A stretch of DNA of 64,000 bases from Haloarcula rubra (GCF_019599465.1 NZ_RKLR01000001.1:682001-746000); one strand, 5' to 3'. Counted from the first letter of the stretch, positions 8,346-16,723 are shown. Notes: generated by a model not told the origin, from the sequence alone. A program made the numbers and translations.

Positions 8346-9131
8346 TCACACACCCGAGCGGCCGACGCGCAGACGGGTCCCCTCCGCGACGGACTCGTCG
8401 GCCTCGACGGGCCCCATCGACCGGGTGACGAACGAGCGGACAATCCACGCCTCGGCCCGCTGCAGCCGGTACTGTAGCGTCGACCGCGAGACGTCGAGCG
8501 TCTCCGCGAGGTCGGTCAGCGAGACGTCCCGCGGCGTGCGGTAGTAGCCGTGTTCGACGGCGGCTTCGACGGCGGCCTGCTGTTCGGGGGGGAGTTCCGC
8601 CAGCGTCACGGACTCGTCGGTCCAGTAGGACGGCTCGCCGAGCTGGCGGAACTCGACGGTCAGGCCGGGCCGGAGTTCGGACTCCAGCGCCCCGAACAGG
8701 TCGTCGACGCCCTCGTCGCTACACAGGAGCAGCCGCCACTCACAGCGGCTCCCCCGGCGTTCCGTCTCACAGAGAACGCCGTGGCCGACGTGTTCGATGG
8801 CCAGTCGCGGGATGGAGTGACAGTCACCGGCCTCGGAGCGATAGCTGTAGACGGTGCGGCGACCCTGTTCGGAGGCGATGACCTCGTAGTGCCACTCCGT
8901 ATCGCAGTCCCGGGTCCCGATACACTCCGTACACTGGACGGGGCCGTCGAACACATCGTCGAGTCTGTCGAGCGCCGCCTCCGTGCCGGCGACCCGTTCC
9001 AGCCGCCACATCCCGTCGTTCGTGACGTTGCAGGCGATGGTCCGGGAGTGCGTCTCCGGGTAGTCGATGAACACGTCCATCAGGGGGTCGACCCCGCGTT
9101 CGTAGTCGATGGTGAAGATGAACTCGCGCAT
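8346..9131 (-). CDS. HTH-10 (Bat-type) transcriptional regulator
   Basis: A 261-residue cytoplasmic regulator. The C-terminal 50 residues carry the HTH-10 DNA-binding domain of the bacterio-opsin activator family: VSLTDLAETLDVSRSTLQYRLQRAEAW is split around the recognition helix. The N-terminal 200 residues are the sensor region, beginning MREFIFTIDYERGVDPLMDVF; residues near the middle include CTECIGTRDCD and further Cys (CETERRGSRCEW, LLLCSD), which could bind metal or sense redox state. The open frame extends upstream to 9200, but the start at 9131 is preferred: a TATA box (9155-9162) and the operator palindrome (9174-9189) lie inside the extension. The palindrome suggests autoregulation and control of the downstream tfb. 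Confidence 0.85.
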   Translation of the reverse strand: MREFIFTIDYERGVDPLMDVFIDYPETHSRTIACNVTNDGMWRLERVAGTEAALDRLDDVFDGPVQCTECIGTRDCDTEWHYEVIASEQGRRTVYSYRSEAGDCHSIPRLAIEHVGHGVLCETERRGSRCEWRLLLCSDEGVDDLFGALESELRPGLTVEFRQLGEPSYWTDESVTLAELPPEQQAAVEAAVEHGYYRTPRDVSLTDLAETLDVSRSTLQYRLQRAEAWIVRSFVTRSMGPVEADESVAEGTRLRVGRSGV

Positions 9132-9154
9132 TGGCGCTCCTACTCCGCGGAGCG

Positions 9155-9162
9155 GCTTATAT
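9155..9162 (-). promoter_or_regulatory. TATA box of the HTH-10 regulator
   Basis: On the minus strand this reads GATATAAG, a strong archaeal TATA element about 25-30 bp before the ATG at 9131. It implies a leaderless or nearly leaderless transcript and decides the start codon. Confidence 0.65.
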
Positions 9163-9172
9163 CCACGGCCGA

Positions 9173-9190
9173 TTTCGGCGTGTGCCGAAC
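9173..9190. promoter_or_regulatory. Candidate operator at the HTH-10 promoter
   Basis: TTTCGGCGTGTGCCGAAC has the core TTCGGC-GTGT-GCCGAA, 11 bp upstream of the regulator TATA box and 36 bp before the divergent ATG at 9226. It matches the site at 8313-8330 except for one central base. A regulator bound here could act on both divergent genes. Confidence 0.65.
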
Positions 9191-9225
9191 GGGCCGTCAT
9201 ACCGGTGAGACCCGTCCACTAGCGT

Positions 9226-9600
9226 ATGTCGTGCGAGTCGTCGAACCCGCCCCGACGGGAGCGCGAACCGCCAGCGAGCGACGCGTCTCGGGGTCGAGTA
9301 CCGACCCACAACTGGCGCCCGACGGTGGTTCACGGGGCCGTCCTGTGGGCGCTCCTCCTCGGTGCGGCGCTGGCCGTTCCTGCGGGCCACCCGCTGGAAC
9401 TCGGTGTCGCCGTCGCCGGCGTCTTCGTCCTCCCTGTCCTGCCCGTCGCACTGTGCTGTGACTACCGACAGGCCAGACGCGCCGGCACCTGTGGCCCCGG
9501 CGTCGCGGCCTACCTCGCTAACCTCGCTCGCGACGTTCGGACGACGCTCACCCGCGGCGACGCACTCGGGAGCGAGCGTCGGGCGTTCGACTCGTGCTGA
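9226..9600 (+). CDS. Small membrane protein divergent from the HTH-10 regulator
   Basis: A 124-residue protein of unknown function. The first 35 residues are polar and basic (PPRREREPP), then two hydrophobic helices follow at about residues 38-55 and 58-80, ending in PVALCCDYRQARRAG with adjacent cysteines. The rest is a soluble tail. It shares the promoter region and candidate operator with the divergent regulator, so it may be a target of it. No family is recognised. The converse possibility, a start at a later codon closer to the helices, remains open because the N-terminal stretch is unusually basic for this genome. Confidence 0.5.
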   Translation: MSCESSNPPRREREPPASDASRGRVPTHNWRPTVVHGAVLWALLLGAALAVPAGHPLELGVAVAGVFVLPVLPVALCCDYRQARRAGTCGPGVAAYLANLARDVRTTLTRGDALGSERRAFDSC

Positions 9601-9607
9601 CCGCCGC

Positions 9608-10570
9608 TCAGAGCCAGTCGGTGTCCGGGTCGATGTAGTTCGGCGGCGTCTCGCCGGCCAGCGCCGCCGCGACGTTCGCGGCGACGGTGGCGTTCAGGTC
9701 CGCGCGGGCCTCCTCGGAGTACCACGCGGCGTGGGGCGTGACGATGCAGTTCTCGAGGTCGGTCAGCGGGTGGTCCGTCTCCGGAGGTTCCTGCCGGAGG
9801 ACGTCCAGCCCGGCGGCCGCGATAGTGTCCTCACGCAGGGCGTCCAGCAGGGCCTCCTCGTCTATCAGGCCACCGCGACCGGTGTTGACGAGGACGGCGT
9901 GGTCCTGCATCGCGTCGAGCGCCGTGGCGTCTATCGTCCCGCGGGTGTCGTCGGTCAGCGGCGCGTGCAGGGAGACGTAGTCCGCTCGCTCGTACAGGTC
10001 GTCCAGCGCGACTTTCTCGACGTCGGCCGCGGCCATGTCCGCCTCGTCGACGTACGGGTCGTAGGCGACCACGTCGACGTCGAACCCGCGCACCTGCTCG
10101 CGGACACGGCGGGCGATGGGGCCGAAAGAGACCAGTCCGAGCGTCCGGCCGCGGACCCGATAGACCGGCCGGGTCCGCTCCCAGCCCCAGTTACCGTCAC
10201 GCACGTCCCGGTCGTAGGCGGCGACGGTCCGGACGCAGTCCAGTAGGAGCGTCACCGTGTGGGTCGCCACCTCGTCGGTGCAGTACTCGGGGACGTTCGT
10301 CACCGCGACGCCGTTCTCGGCCGCCGCGGCGACGTCGACGTTGTCGACGCCCACCCCCGCGCGGGCGACGATTCGCAGGTCGTCGAGTTCGTCGAGCACC
10401 GCCGCCGTCACGGGCGTGTTCACGTCGACGACGAGCGCATCGGCCCCCTCGGCCGCCGCCAATAGCGTCGCTTCGTCGCTCGTCTCGGCGGCGACTACTT
10501 CGGCGTCCAGTTCTTCGCGGAGCGTCGCGACGTCTATCATCGGGTCGTCGCTGGCGACCACTCGTGCCAT
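9608..10570 (-). CDS. D-isomer-specific 2-hydroxyacid dehydrogenase, CtBP-like
   Basis: A 320-residue cytoplasmic NAD(P)-dependent oxidoreductase that interconverts a D-2-hydroxyacid and its 2-oxoacid. The substrate-binding domain carries VARAGVGVDNVDV (catalytic Arg region). The NAD domain has GLVSFGPIARRV, where the usual GxGxxG is slightly degenerate. The catalytic Glu lies in LDVLRQEPPETDHPL and the His in TPHAAWYSEEA; the latter is typical of the C-terminal-binding-protein-like branch. The substrate cannot be told from sequence. Its position at the edge of the sugar island (424 bp away) hints at a role in hydroxyacids from sugar breakdown, such as lactate or glycerate, but it has its own promoter. 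Confidence 0.88.
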   Translation of the reverse strand: MARVVASDDPMIDVATLREELDAEVVAAETSDEATLLAAAEGADALVVDVNTPVTAAVLDELDDLRIVARAGVGVDNVDVAAAAENGVAVTNVPEYCTDEVATHTVTLLLDCVRTVAAYDRDVRDGNWGWERTRPVYRVRGRTLGLVSFGPIARRVREQVRGFDVDVVAYDPYVDEADMAAADVEKVALDDLYERADYVSLHAPLTDDTRGTIDATALDAMQDHAVLVNTGRGGLIDEEALLDALREDTIAAAGLDVLRQEPPETDHPLTDLENCIVTPHAAWYSEEARADLNATVAANVAAALAGETPPNYIDPDTDWL

Positions 10571-10993
10571 GTCCGGAGGGAAGGACGCCCCGTATATAAC
10601 GGGCCGGCGCCGTTTTCAGTCGGCAGGAATCCGGCGCGTCGGCCCAGCCGAGTACCGGAACGCGGTGCTGGACGGTCGTCCGAGAGAGCGGTGACGGACC
10701 CGCAGAGACGACTCGTACTCGGAGGTATACAGAGATAATCGGAACATATACGCGAATTTGCTCCGTCGAAGTCGCATCGCACATCTACACTCGCCGAGCG
10801 GACGCCAGCGTTAGCACTTGTAGCCGCATACGGACCACACGTTTCCAAGTAATCCCTCTATTCGCGATTCTGTTTCCGTATTTTGACGTATTGACATCCA
10901 GATTCTACTTTTCTGTGTTCTTTATCACTGCTTCGGGCCTTTTCTGACGCTTTCAGGCGTCGTAAGCTGTCGAATAGCCGTATCTGTGAGTTT
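10571..10993. other. 423-bp gap with one promoter and an AT-rich segment
   Basis: The right flank of the dehydrogenase contains a TATA element (minus-strand TTATATAC, about 10593-10601), 25-30 bp before its ATG. The stretch 10850-10930 is notably AT-rich. A small hairpin, GACGC-TTTCAG-GCGTC, lies at 10946-10961 just past the stop of the next gene. I see no gene here. Confidence 0.55.
10593..10601 (-). promoter_or_regulatory. TATA box of the 2-hydroxyacid dehydrogenase
   Basis: The minus strand reads GTTATATAC, about 25 bp upstream of the ATG at 10570, consistent with a leaderless transcript. Confidence 0.55.
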
Positions 10994-12025
10994 TCACGGT
11001 TCGAACGTTATCATGCCCTTGACCACAGTCGGATCCATCGCGCGCTGGAAGGCGTCGTCGATGTCGTCCAGCGAGGACTCGAAGTCGACGATGCCCTCGA
11101 CGTCGACGACGCCGTCCGCGAGCAAGTCGACGGCCGCGTCGTAGGTGTTCTTGTAGCGGAACGAGCCGTGGACGTCTATCTCGTTGTCGATGACCTCCAG
11201 GACGTCGAACGGGACGTTCGCTTCGTCGGCCAGTCCCACGAGGACGACGGTGCCGCCGCGCCGGACGGCGTCGAGCGTCGACCTGATGGACGGTTCGGCC
11301 CCGGATGCCTCGACGACGACGTCGGCACCGACACCGTCGGTGTAGTCGTCGACGGCCGTTTCGAGGTCCGTCTCGGCGACATTGACGGCCAAATCCGCCC
11401 CGCGTTCCTCGGCGAACGACAGTTTCTCTTCGACGACGTCCGTCACGACGACGTCCGTCGCGCCGGCGGCACGGGCCGCCTCCATCACCATGAGGCCGAT
11501 GGGACCGGCACCGGTGATCAGTACCGTATCCCCCGTCCCGACGTCGCCGCGACGGCAGGCGTGGATGCCCACCGAGAGCGGTTCACAGAGCGCGCCCGCC
11601 GCGGTGGAGACGGAGTCGGGCAGTTTGTAGGCGAAGTCCGACGGCCACGCGACGTACTCGGTGAACGCGCCGTCGTGCGGCGGCGTGGCCATGAACGTGA
11701 CGTCCTCACAGAGGTGGTAGTCCCCGCGCTTGCAGTGGGCACAGCGGCGGCAGGGGACGCCCGGTTCGAGGGCGACGCGGTCGCCCGGTTCGAGGCCGGT
11801 GACGTTCTCGCCCACCTCGACCACTTCGCCGGCGCTCTCGTGGCCGAGGACGAGTGGGTCCTCGACGACGTAGTCGCCGATGCGGCCGTGTTCGTAGTAG
11901 TGGACGTCCGACCCGCAGATGCCGACGTCTCGGACGGCGACGAGGACGTCGTCGGGGCCGGGGGACGGTTCGGAGCGGTCTTCCAGTTCGAACTCTGTAG
12001 GTTCGACTAACACTGCAGTGCGCAT
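10994..12025 (-). CDS. Zinc-dependent alcohol/polyol dehydrogenase (sorbitol dehydrogenase-like)
   Basis: A 343-residue medium-chain dehydrogenase. The catalytic zinc site is visible as VGICGSDVHYYEHGR and LGHESAGEVVEVG. The structural zinc lobe has four Cys (PCRRCAHCKRGDYHLC). NAD(P) binds at TGAGPIGLMVMEAARA. The YEHGRIGDYVVEDPLVLGHE block is typical of sorbitol, xylitol and related polyol dehydrogenases, which oxidise a secondary alcohol to a ketose. It is the last gene of a minus-strand run: epimerase, dehydratase, dehydrogenase. It could feed ketoses to the epimerase-kinase-aldolase route encoded nearby. The precise substrate is unknown. Confidence 0.88.
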   Translation of the reverse strand: MRTAVLVEPTEFELEDRSEPSPGPDDVLVAVRDVGICGSDVHYYEHGRIGDYVVEDPLVLGHESAGEVVEVGENVTGLEPGDRVALEPGVPCRRCAHCKRGDYHLCEDVTFMATPPHDGAFTEYVAWPSDFAYKLPDSVSTAAGALCEPLSVGIHACRRGDVGTGDTVLITGAGPIGLMVMEAARAAGATDVVVTDVVEEKLSFAEERGADLAVNVAETDLETAVDDYTDGVGADVVVEASGAEPSIRSTLDAVRRGGTVVLVGLADEANVPFDVLEVIDNEIDVHGSFRYKNTYDAAVDLLADGVVDVEGIVDFESSLDDIDDAFQRAMDPTVVKGMITFEP

Positions 12026-12071
12026 GTATGCTGATTCGTCACACGTCCACTAAAAATCGAGGGGTCGCCGC

Positions 12072-13223
12072 TCACCATTCGGCGAGACTGCCGTCTTCGT
12101 GGTGCCACACCGGGTTGTACCAGTTGACCTCCGACTGAGCCTTCTCCCGGACGTAGGCCTCGTCGACGTCGATGCCGAGGCCGGGTCCCGTCGGGCGCTC
12201 GACGTACCCGTTCTCGAACTCGAACGTCTCGGGGTCCTCGAGCAAGGCGAGGCGCTGGCTCGACTCCGGGTCGTCGATGTCGAGGTCCTGTTCCTGCAGG
12301 ACGACCCCCTGCGAACTGAAACCGACCTGGAGGCTCGCGGCGAAGGCGATGGGCCCGAGTGGACAGTGAGGGACCACGGCGACGTCGAAGGCCTCGGCCA
12401 TCGAGACGAGTTTCCGCATCTCGCTGATACCGCCGACGTGGGAGACGTTCGGCTGGATGACAGACACCGCGTCGTCGGCGAGCATCTGTTTGAAGTCGTA
12501 TCTGGAGTAGAAGCGCTCGCCGGTCGATATCGGGACGGTGGTCTGGTTGTTGAGTCGGCGGAGGAACTCCGAGTGTTCGGGCAGCACGGGTTGGTCGACG
12601 AATGCGAGGTTGTACGGTTCGAGTCGGCGGACGAGTTCGAACGCCATCGGTTTCGAGACGCGGCCGTGGAAGTCCACCCCGACCAGGCAGTCGTCACCCA
12701 CGGCGTCCCGAAGGGCCGCCACGCGGTCGACGGTCCGGTCGATGGCGGCAGTCGTCTCCAGCGGGCGGAACTCCCGGGGGTTGTTGAGTTTGAACGCGCG
12801 GTACCCACGCGCGAAGTCCTGTTCGGCGGACTCGGCGATGTCCTCGGCGTCGGACCCGCCAACCCACTGGTAGACGAGCAGCCGGTCGCGAACCGGCCCG
12901 CCCAGCAACTCGTGGACCGGCGCGCCGTAGTGGCGGCCCTTGATGTCCCAGAGCGCCTGGTCGATGCCGGCCAGCGCGCTCATCAGAATCGGGCCGCCGC
13001 GGAAGTACCCGCTCTGGTAGAGCGTTTGCCAGTGGTAGCTGACACGACGCGGGTCACCGCCGAGCAGGTACCCCTCGATGAGTTCGACGACGGCGGCCCG
13101 GACCGTCTCCAGTCGTCCCGGGACGATGGGTTCACCCCAGCCGACGACCCCCTCGTCGGTCTCCAGTTTGAGCAGTAACCACCGCGGGGGCACGGCGAAG
13201 AGTTCGTAGTCCGTGATTTGCAT
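12072..13223 (-). CDS. Galactonate dehydratase-like enolase-superfamily enzyme
   Basis: A 383-residue protein close to E. coli DgoD along its whole length, including the C-terminal NPVWHHEDGSLAEW. Family members dehydrate sugar acids to 2-keto-3-deoxy acids in the cytoplasm. Expected residues are present: Asp184 and His186 (VDFHGRVS), Glu236 (STGERF) and His286 (VPHCPLGPIA). The second metal ligand, usually Glu in a VEEP/IEQP motif, is Asp210 (FVDQPVLPEH). The start at 13223 (MQITDYELF) is set by homology; the open frame upstream belongs to the overlapping shadow of the epimerase. It lies between epimerase and dehydrogenase in one run. A substrate other than D-galactonate, for example another hexonate, is quite possible. 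Confidence 0.88.
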   Translation of the reverse strand: MQITDYELFAVPPRWLLLKLETDEGVVGWGEPIVPGRLETVRAAVVELIEGYLLGGDPRRVSYHWQTLYQSGYFRGGPILMSALAGIDQALWDIKGRHYGAPVHELLGGPVRDRLLVYQWVGGSDAEDIAESAEQDFARGYRAFKLNNPREFRPLETTAAIDRTVDRVAALRDAVGDDCLVGVDFHGRVSKPMAFELVRRLEPYNLAFVDQPVLPEHSEFLRRLNNQTTVPISTGERFYSRYDFKQMLADDAVSVIQPNVSHVGGISEMRKLVSMAEAFDVAVVPHCPLGPIAFAASLQVGFSSQGVVLQEQDLDIDDPESSQRLALLEDPETFEFENGYVERPTGPGLGIDVDEAYVREKAQSEVNWYNPVWHHEDGSLAEW

Positions 13224-13306
13224 GGTCCTACTTACGGGAGGGGGCACTTCAAACGATAGGCCCCCCGAGCGCCGGACAGCAAGGACGGCGGTGGTGATGT
13301 GCGTAC

Positions 13307-14185
13307 TTACCCTTCGAGAGCCGTTTCGAGGAACGCCAGGCTCTCGGTCGCCAGTTCGTCGAGGTCGTCGTCGCCCGCTAAATCCCGCCAGACACCGATG
13401 TCCGGTGCGACGTCGCCGCCGGGAAGCAGGAACGGCTCCATGACGACCGGCCCGCCGTAGTCGGCGGCGTCGAGTGCGTCGCCGATGTCCGCCCACGGCA
13501 TGTTGCCGTCTGCCTTCGGTGGCCGGCGGTTGTTCTCGCCCACGTGAAAGTGGCCGAGCCAGTCGCCGGCGGTGCGGATGGCCTCGGCCATGTCGTCCTC
13601 TTCGATGTTCATGTGGAACGTGTCGAGCATAATCTGGAGGTTCGGGCTGTCGACGGCCTCCACGAACGACCGGGCCTCGGCGGCGGTGTTGAGCATGAAC
13701 TGTTCGAACCGGTTGAGGACCTCGACCGTACAGAGGACGTCGTGTTCCTCCGCGACGTCCGAGAGGTCCCGCCAGACATCGATGGCACGTTCGGTCCGGG
13801 CCGCTTTCTCTTCGAGACCCCCGTCGAAATCGGGGTTCCAGGCGCTGTAGGTGATGCCGCCCAGTCCCACGCCGTCCATCTCGTCGACCAGTTCGATGGC
13901 CTCCGTGAGCTGCTCTCTCCCGCGCTGGCGGACGTCCGGGTCGGCCGACGAGATGTCGGTCTCCTCCGAGAGCGTCGTCACGAACGAGAGGTCGACGTCG
14001 TGCTCGGCGGCGTGCTCCCGAAAGTCCGCCCGTTCGTCGGCGGTCCACGAAGCGAGCGCGTCGCAATGTATCTCGAGCAGGTCGAATCCACACGCCGAGG
14101 CGCGGCGAATCCGCTCGGAGAGTTCGTCCGGGTCTGCGTCCCAGTTCTGTGACCAGTACGCGTAGAACATACCGTAGTCAACCAT
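13307..14185 (-). CDS. D-tagatose/D-psicose 3-epimerase-like TIM-barrel protein
   Basis: A 292-residue xylose-isomerase-like TIM barrel. The metal and catalytic residues of the ketose 3-epimerase family are in place: Glu155 (EVLNRFEQ), Asp188 (LDTFHMNIEE), His214 (GHFHVGENNR) and Glu250 (MEPF). The segment after the last (LLPGGDVAPDIGVWRD) also matches D-psicose/D-tagatose epimerases. These enzymes invert C3 of free ketoses using a divalent metal. It is the first gene of a minus-strand run and divergent from an SDR gene. Combined with the kinase and aldolase, it would adjust ketose configuration before phosphorylation. The family is clear, the substrate is inferred. Confidence 0.87.
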   Translation of the reverse strand: MVDYGMFYAYWSQNWDADPDELSERIRRASACGFDLLEIHCDALASWTADERADFREHAAEHDVDLSFVTTLSEETDISSADPDVRQRGREQLTEAIELVDEMDGVGLGGITYSAWNPDFDGGLEEKAARTERAIDVWRDLSDVAEEHDVLCTVEVLNRFEQFMLNTAAEARSFVEAVDSPNLQIMLDTFHMNIEEDDMAEAIRTAGDWLGHFHVGENNRRPPKADGNMPWADIGDALDAADYGGPVVMEPFLLPGGDVAPDIGVWRDLAGDDDLDELATESLAFLETALEG

Positions 14186-14205
14186 GTCTAAGTCGAGCCT
14201 TCGAT

Positions 14206-14213
14206 ACGGTATA
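14206..14213 (-). promoter_or_regulatory. TATA element of the epimerase run
   Basis: The minus strand reads TTTATACC 20-30 bp before the ATG at 14185, a good archaeal TATA element for the epimerase-dehydratase-dehydrogenase run. Confidence 0.55.
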
Positions 14214-14405
14214 AAACATTCGGGTCACCCGGTATCGGCGGTCGTCTCGGCCGAATACGACGGGGCTCGTCCACTCCGACAGCGCCGAGTGAAACACGTC
14301 CGGCGTGCCTCCACGAACGGGTCGTCAGCAGGGAACAGACAGCGGGTACTCCGAGGGGCTACGCTAGACTTAAGTCCGATGGTTTACCTCATTGAATCGT
14401 AGAAT

Positions 14406-15179
14406 ATGAGCGTACTCGATAATTTCTCCCTCGAAGGAGAAACAGCTATCGTCACCGGTGCAGCACAGGGACTGGGCAAGCAGATGGCAATCGGTCTCGC
14501 GGAGATGGGTGCCGACGTCGCGATCGCGGACATCAACTACGAGGACGCGACCGGGACCGCGGCCGAACTGGACGGCGAGACGGACGTCGTCGCCGTCGAG
14601 GTCGACGTGACCGACGAGGCGTCGGTCGAGGCGATGGTCGACTCCGTGACCGAGCAACTGGGGCCGATAGACGTGCTCGTCAACAACGCCGGCATCGCGG
14701 GCAACGCCCCGGCCGAGGAGATGACCTACGAGATGTGGCGAAACGTCCTTTCGGTGAACCTCGATGGCGTCTTCCTCTGCTCGAAACACGTCGGCCAGCA
14801 GATGCTCGAACGGGGCGGCGGGCAGATCATCAACATCTCGTCGATGTCCGCGATGGACGTCAACGTCCCCCAACCCCAGGCAGGGTACAACGCCTCGAAA
14901 GCCGGCGTCTCGCAGTTGACGAAGTCCATGGCCGTCGAGTGGGCCGACCGCGGCGTCCGGGTCAACGCCATCGCGCCGGGGTACATGCGAACGGACCTCG
15001 TCGACGAGGTGCTCGAAGAGAACCCATCGATGGAGGAGACCTGGCTCGAGAACACGCCGATGGGACGGCTCGGCCGCCCGGAGGAACTCCGGGACCTGGT
15101 CGTGTATCTGGCCTCGGACGCCTCGTCGTTCATGACCGGCTCGGTCGTCGTCATGGACGGCGGGTACACCTCGCGATAG
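14406..15179 (+). CDS. SDR-family oxidoreductase
   Basis: A 257-residue classical short-chain dehydrogenase. The cofactor motif is TGAAQGLGKQMA (residues about 17-28), followed by Asp in VAIADINYED, which favours NAD over NADP. The NNAG motif, the catalytic Ser in INISSMSAMD and the Tyr-x3-Lys in GYNASKAGV are all present. Such enzymes in sugar islands oxidise polyols to ketoses or aldoses to lactones. It is transcribed away from the epimerase run and converges on the kinase gene. A TATA-like CTTAAG near 14372 precedes the ATG by about 30 bp. The substrate is unknown. Confidence 0.87.
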   Translation: MSVLDNFSLEGETAIVTGAAQGLGKQMAIGLAEMGADVAIADINYEDATGTAAELDGETDVVAVEVDVTDEASVEAMVDSVTEQLGPIDVLVNNAGIAGNAPAEEMTYEMWRNVLSVNLDGVFLCSKHVGQQMLERGGGQIINISSMSAMDVNVPQPQAGYNASKAGVSQLTKSMAVEWADRGVRVNAIAPGYMRTDLVDEVLEENPSMEETWLENTPMGRLGRPEELRDLVVYLASDASSFMTGSVVVMDGGYTSR

Positions 15180-15237
15180 CGGGCCGAACGGTCGGGTTTC
15201 GGACGGACAGACGCCACAACCGCGGCGTGCTGGCCCG

Positions 15238-16713
15238 TCAGTCCGCCGCGAGTTCGGACAGTCGTTCTTTTGCCCGACCCCACCCGTCGGTGTCGGCGGG
15301 CTCGTACCGCGTCGTCTCGAACGCCGACTCGACGAGCCGACGGCCGGCCGCGAGGTCGGTAATGGTGTCGACCGCGAGCGCCTGCGTCAGGACGTTTCCG
15401 ACGGCAGTCGCCTCGACCGGCCCGGCGACGACCGGCATCCCGGTCGCGTCGGCGAGGAGTCGACAGAACAGTTCGTTGCGGACGCCACCGCCCCCGAGGG
15501 TGATGCTGGAGGGTGGGTCCTCGACGATCGACGAGAGGGCGTCGAGTTCCAACGCCGTCTTCACCACCAGACTGTCCAGCAGACAGCGGACGACACCACC
15601 CTGTCCGGTTGGCACCGGCTGGTCGGTCCGCCGGCAGTACGAGCGAATTTGTTCCGGCATCGGCTCGTCGATGCCGAACGCGTCGGCGTCCGGGTCGACG
15701 AGTGCGGCCCGCGCCGGGGCGTCTCGGGCAGCCGACAGCAGGTGGTCGTAGTCGACCGGGTCGCCGGCCTCGCGCCACGCCTCGCGGCACTCTTCGAGCA
15801 GGAAGAAGCCGTTGACGTTCGTCAGGAGGCGGACGGTCCCGTCGACGCCGAGTTCGTTCGAGACGCTGTGCTCGAAGGCGTCGTCGGTGCGGACCGGGTC
15901 GTCGCGCTCGACACCGAGGATGAACCACGACCCCGTGTTGAGGAACGCGGCGTCGTCGGCGAGTGGGAGGCCTGCGACGGCCGCCGCCGTGTCGTGACTC
16001 GCCGGCGTGACGAGGTCCGGCGTGACGAGGTCCGGCGTCGACTGGAGCGCCGCGGCCACGTCGTCGGCGACGGGCCCCAGTCGCTGTCCGGGTTCCTCGA
16101 GCGACGGGAGGAGGTCGGTCGGGAGGGACACCTCCTCGAGCAGGTCGGTCGCCCACGCGCGCTCGCTCGGGTCGACCATCTGTGTGGTCGAGGCGACGGT
16201 CACCTCGCCACAGGGTCGGCCGCCGAGCATGGTCGTCAGTAACTGGGGCATCATGAGCAGGCCGTCGGCCCGTTCGAGGAGTTCAGGTTCCTCGTGGGCG
16301 AGCGTGTGGAGTTGCCACAGCGTGTTCGGCGTGTTCCAGTTGGTGATGCCGGTGGCGTCGAACACCCGCCGTCTGTCGACTGTCTCGAACAGCGACTCGC
16401 GGGTCGCCGTCGCGTCCGGGTCCCGGTAGGAGACTGGGTCCCGCAGGACCTCGCCGTCCGAGAGCAGGCCGAAGTCGAGGCCCCAGGTGTCGATGCCGAC
16501 CGTGTCGACGTCGTCGGCCCGGTCGCCCGCGGCTTCGAGGCCGTCGACCATCCGCTCGCGGAGTGCCGCGAGGTCCCAGACGTAGCGGCCGTCCCGCTCG
16601 ACCGGCCGGTTCTCGAACCGGTGGACCTCCCGCACGTCGAAGGTATCGGGCGTCACGGTGCCGAGGTACACCGTACCCCCGCTGGCACCGATGTCGATAG
16701 CGACGTGTTTCAT
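15238..16713 (-). CDS. FGGY carbohydrate kinase, rhamnulokinase-like
   Basis: A 491-residue FGGY kinase whose length and N-terminus (KHVAIDIGASGGTVYLG) match rhamnulokinase RhaB. It would phosphorylate a ketose at C1 with ATP in the cytoplasm. The sugar-binding segment NTPNTLWQLHTL and the ATP-site glycines in TLGGGGVRNELF are visible. The ATG at 16713 is preferred over the longer open frame because the FGGY fold starts there. An oddity is a tandem PDLVT repeat (residues about 231-240) from a perfect 15-bp duplication. It is the last gene of the transporter-aldolase-kinase operon, 10 bp after the aldolase. Substrate preference (L-rhamnulose, L-fuculose or another ketose) is not settled by sequence. 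Confidence 0.87.
   Translation of the reverse strand: MKHVAIDIGASGGTVYLGTVTPDTFDVREVHRFENRPVERDGRYVWDLAALRERMVDGLEAAGDRADDVDTVGIDTWGLDFGLLSDGEVLRDPVSYRDPDATATRESLFETVDRRRVFDATGITNWNTPNTLWQLHTLAHEEPELLERADGLLMMPQLLTTMLGGRPCGEVTVASTTQMVDPSERAWATDLLEEVSLPTDLLPSLEEPGQRLGPVADDVAAALQSTPDLVTPDLVTPASHDTAAAVAGLPLADDAAFLNTGSWFILGVERDDPVRTDDAFEHSVSNELGVDGTVRLLTNVNGFFLLEECREAWREAGDPVDYDHLLSAARDAPARAALVDPDADAFGIDEPMPEQIRSYCRRTDQPVPTGQGGVVRCLLDSLVVKTALELDALSSIVEDPPSSITLGGGGVRNELFCRLLADATGMPVVAGPVEATAVGNVLTQALAVDTITDLAAGRRLVESAFETTRYEPADTDGWGRAKERLSELAAD
16006..16035. repeat. 15-bp tandem duplication inside the kinase gene
   Basis: CGTGACGAGGTCCGG occurs twice in direct tandem (16006-16020 and 16021-16035). 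It keeps the frame and duplicates five residues (PDLVT) just before PASHD of the kinase. Confidence 0.9.
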
Positions 16714-16723
16714 GGGTGGCGAG

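Noticed and set aside
10946-10961. Terminator of the zinc dehydrogenase gene
   Set aside because: The hairpin GACGC/GCGTC exists, but no T run follows in the direction of transcription, so termination is not supported.
11000-11012. GGTTCGAAC as a tRNA T-arm
   Set aside because: It is part of the end of the dehydrogenase gene and no acceptor, D or anticodon stem can be drawn around it.
12072-14093. A 673-codon frame suggesting a fusion with the dehydratase
   Set aside because: The first 290 codons are a shadow of the epimerase in another frame. The dehydratase homology begins at MQITDYELF (13223).
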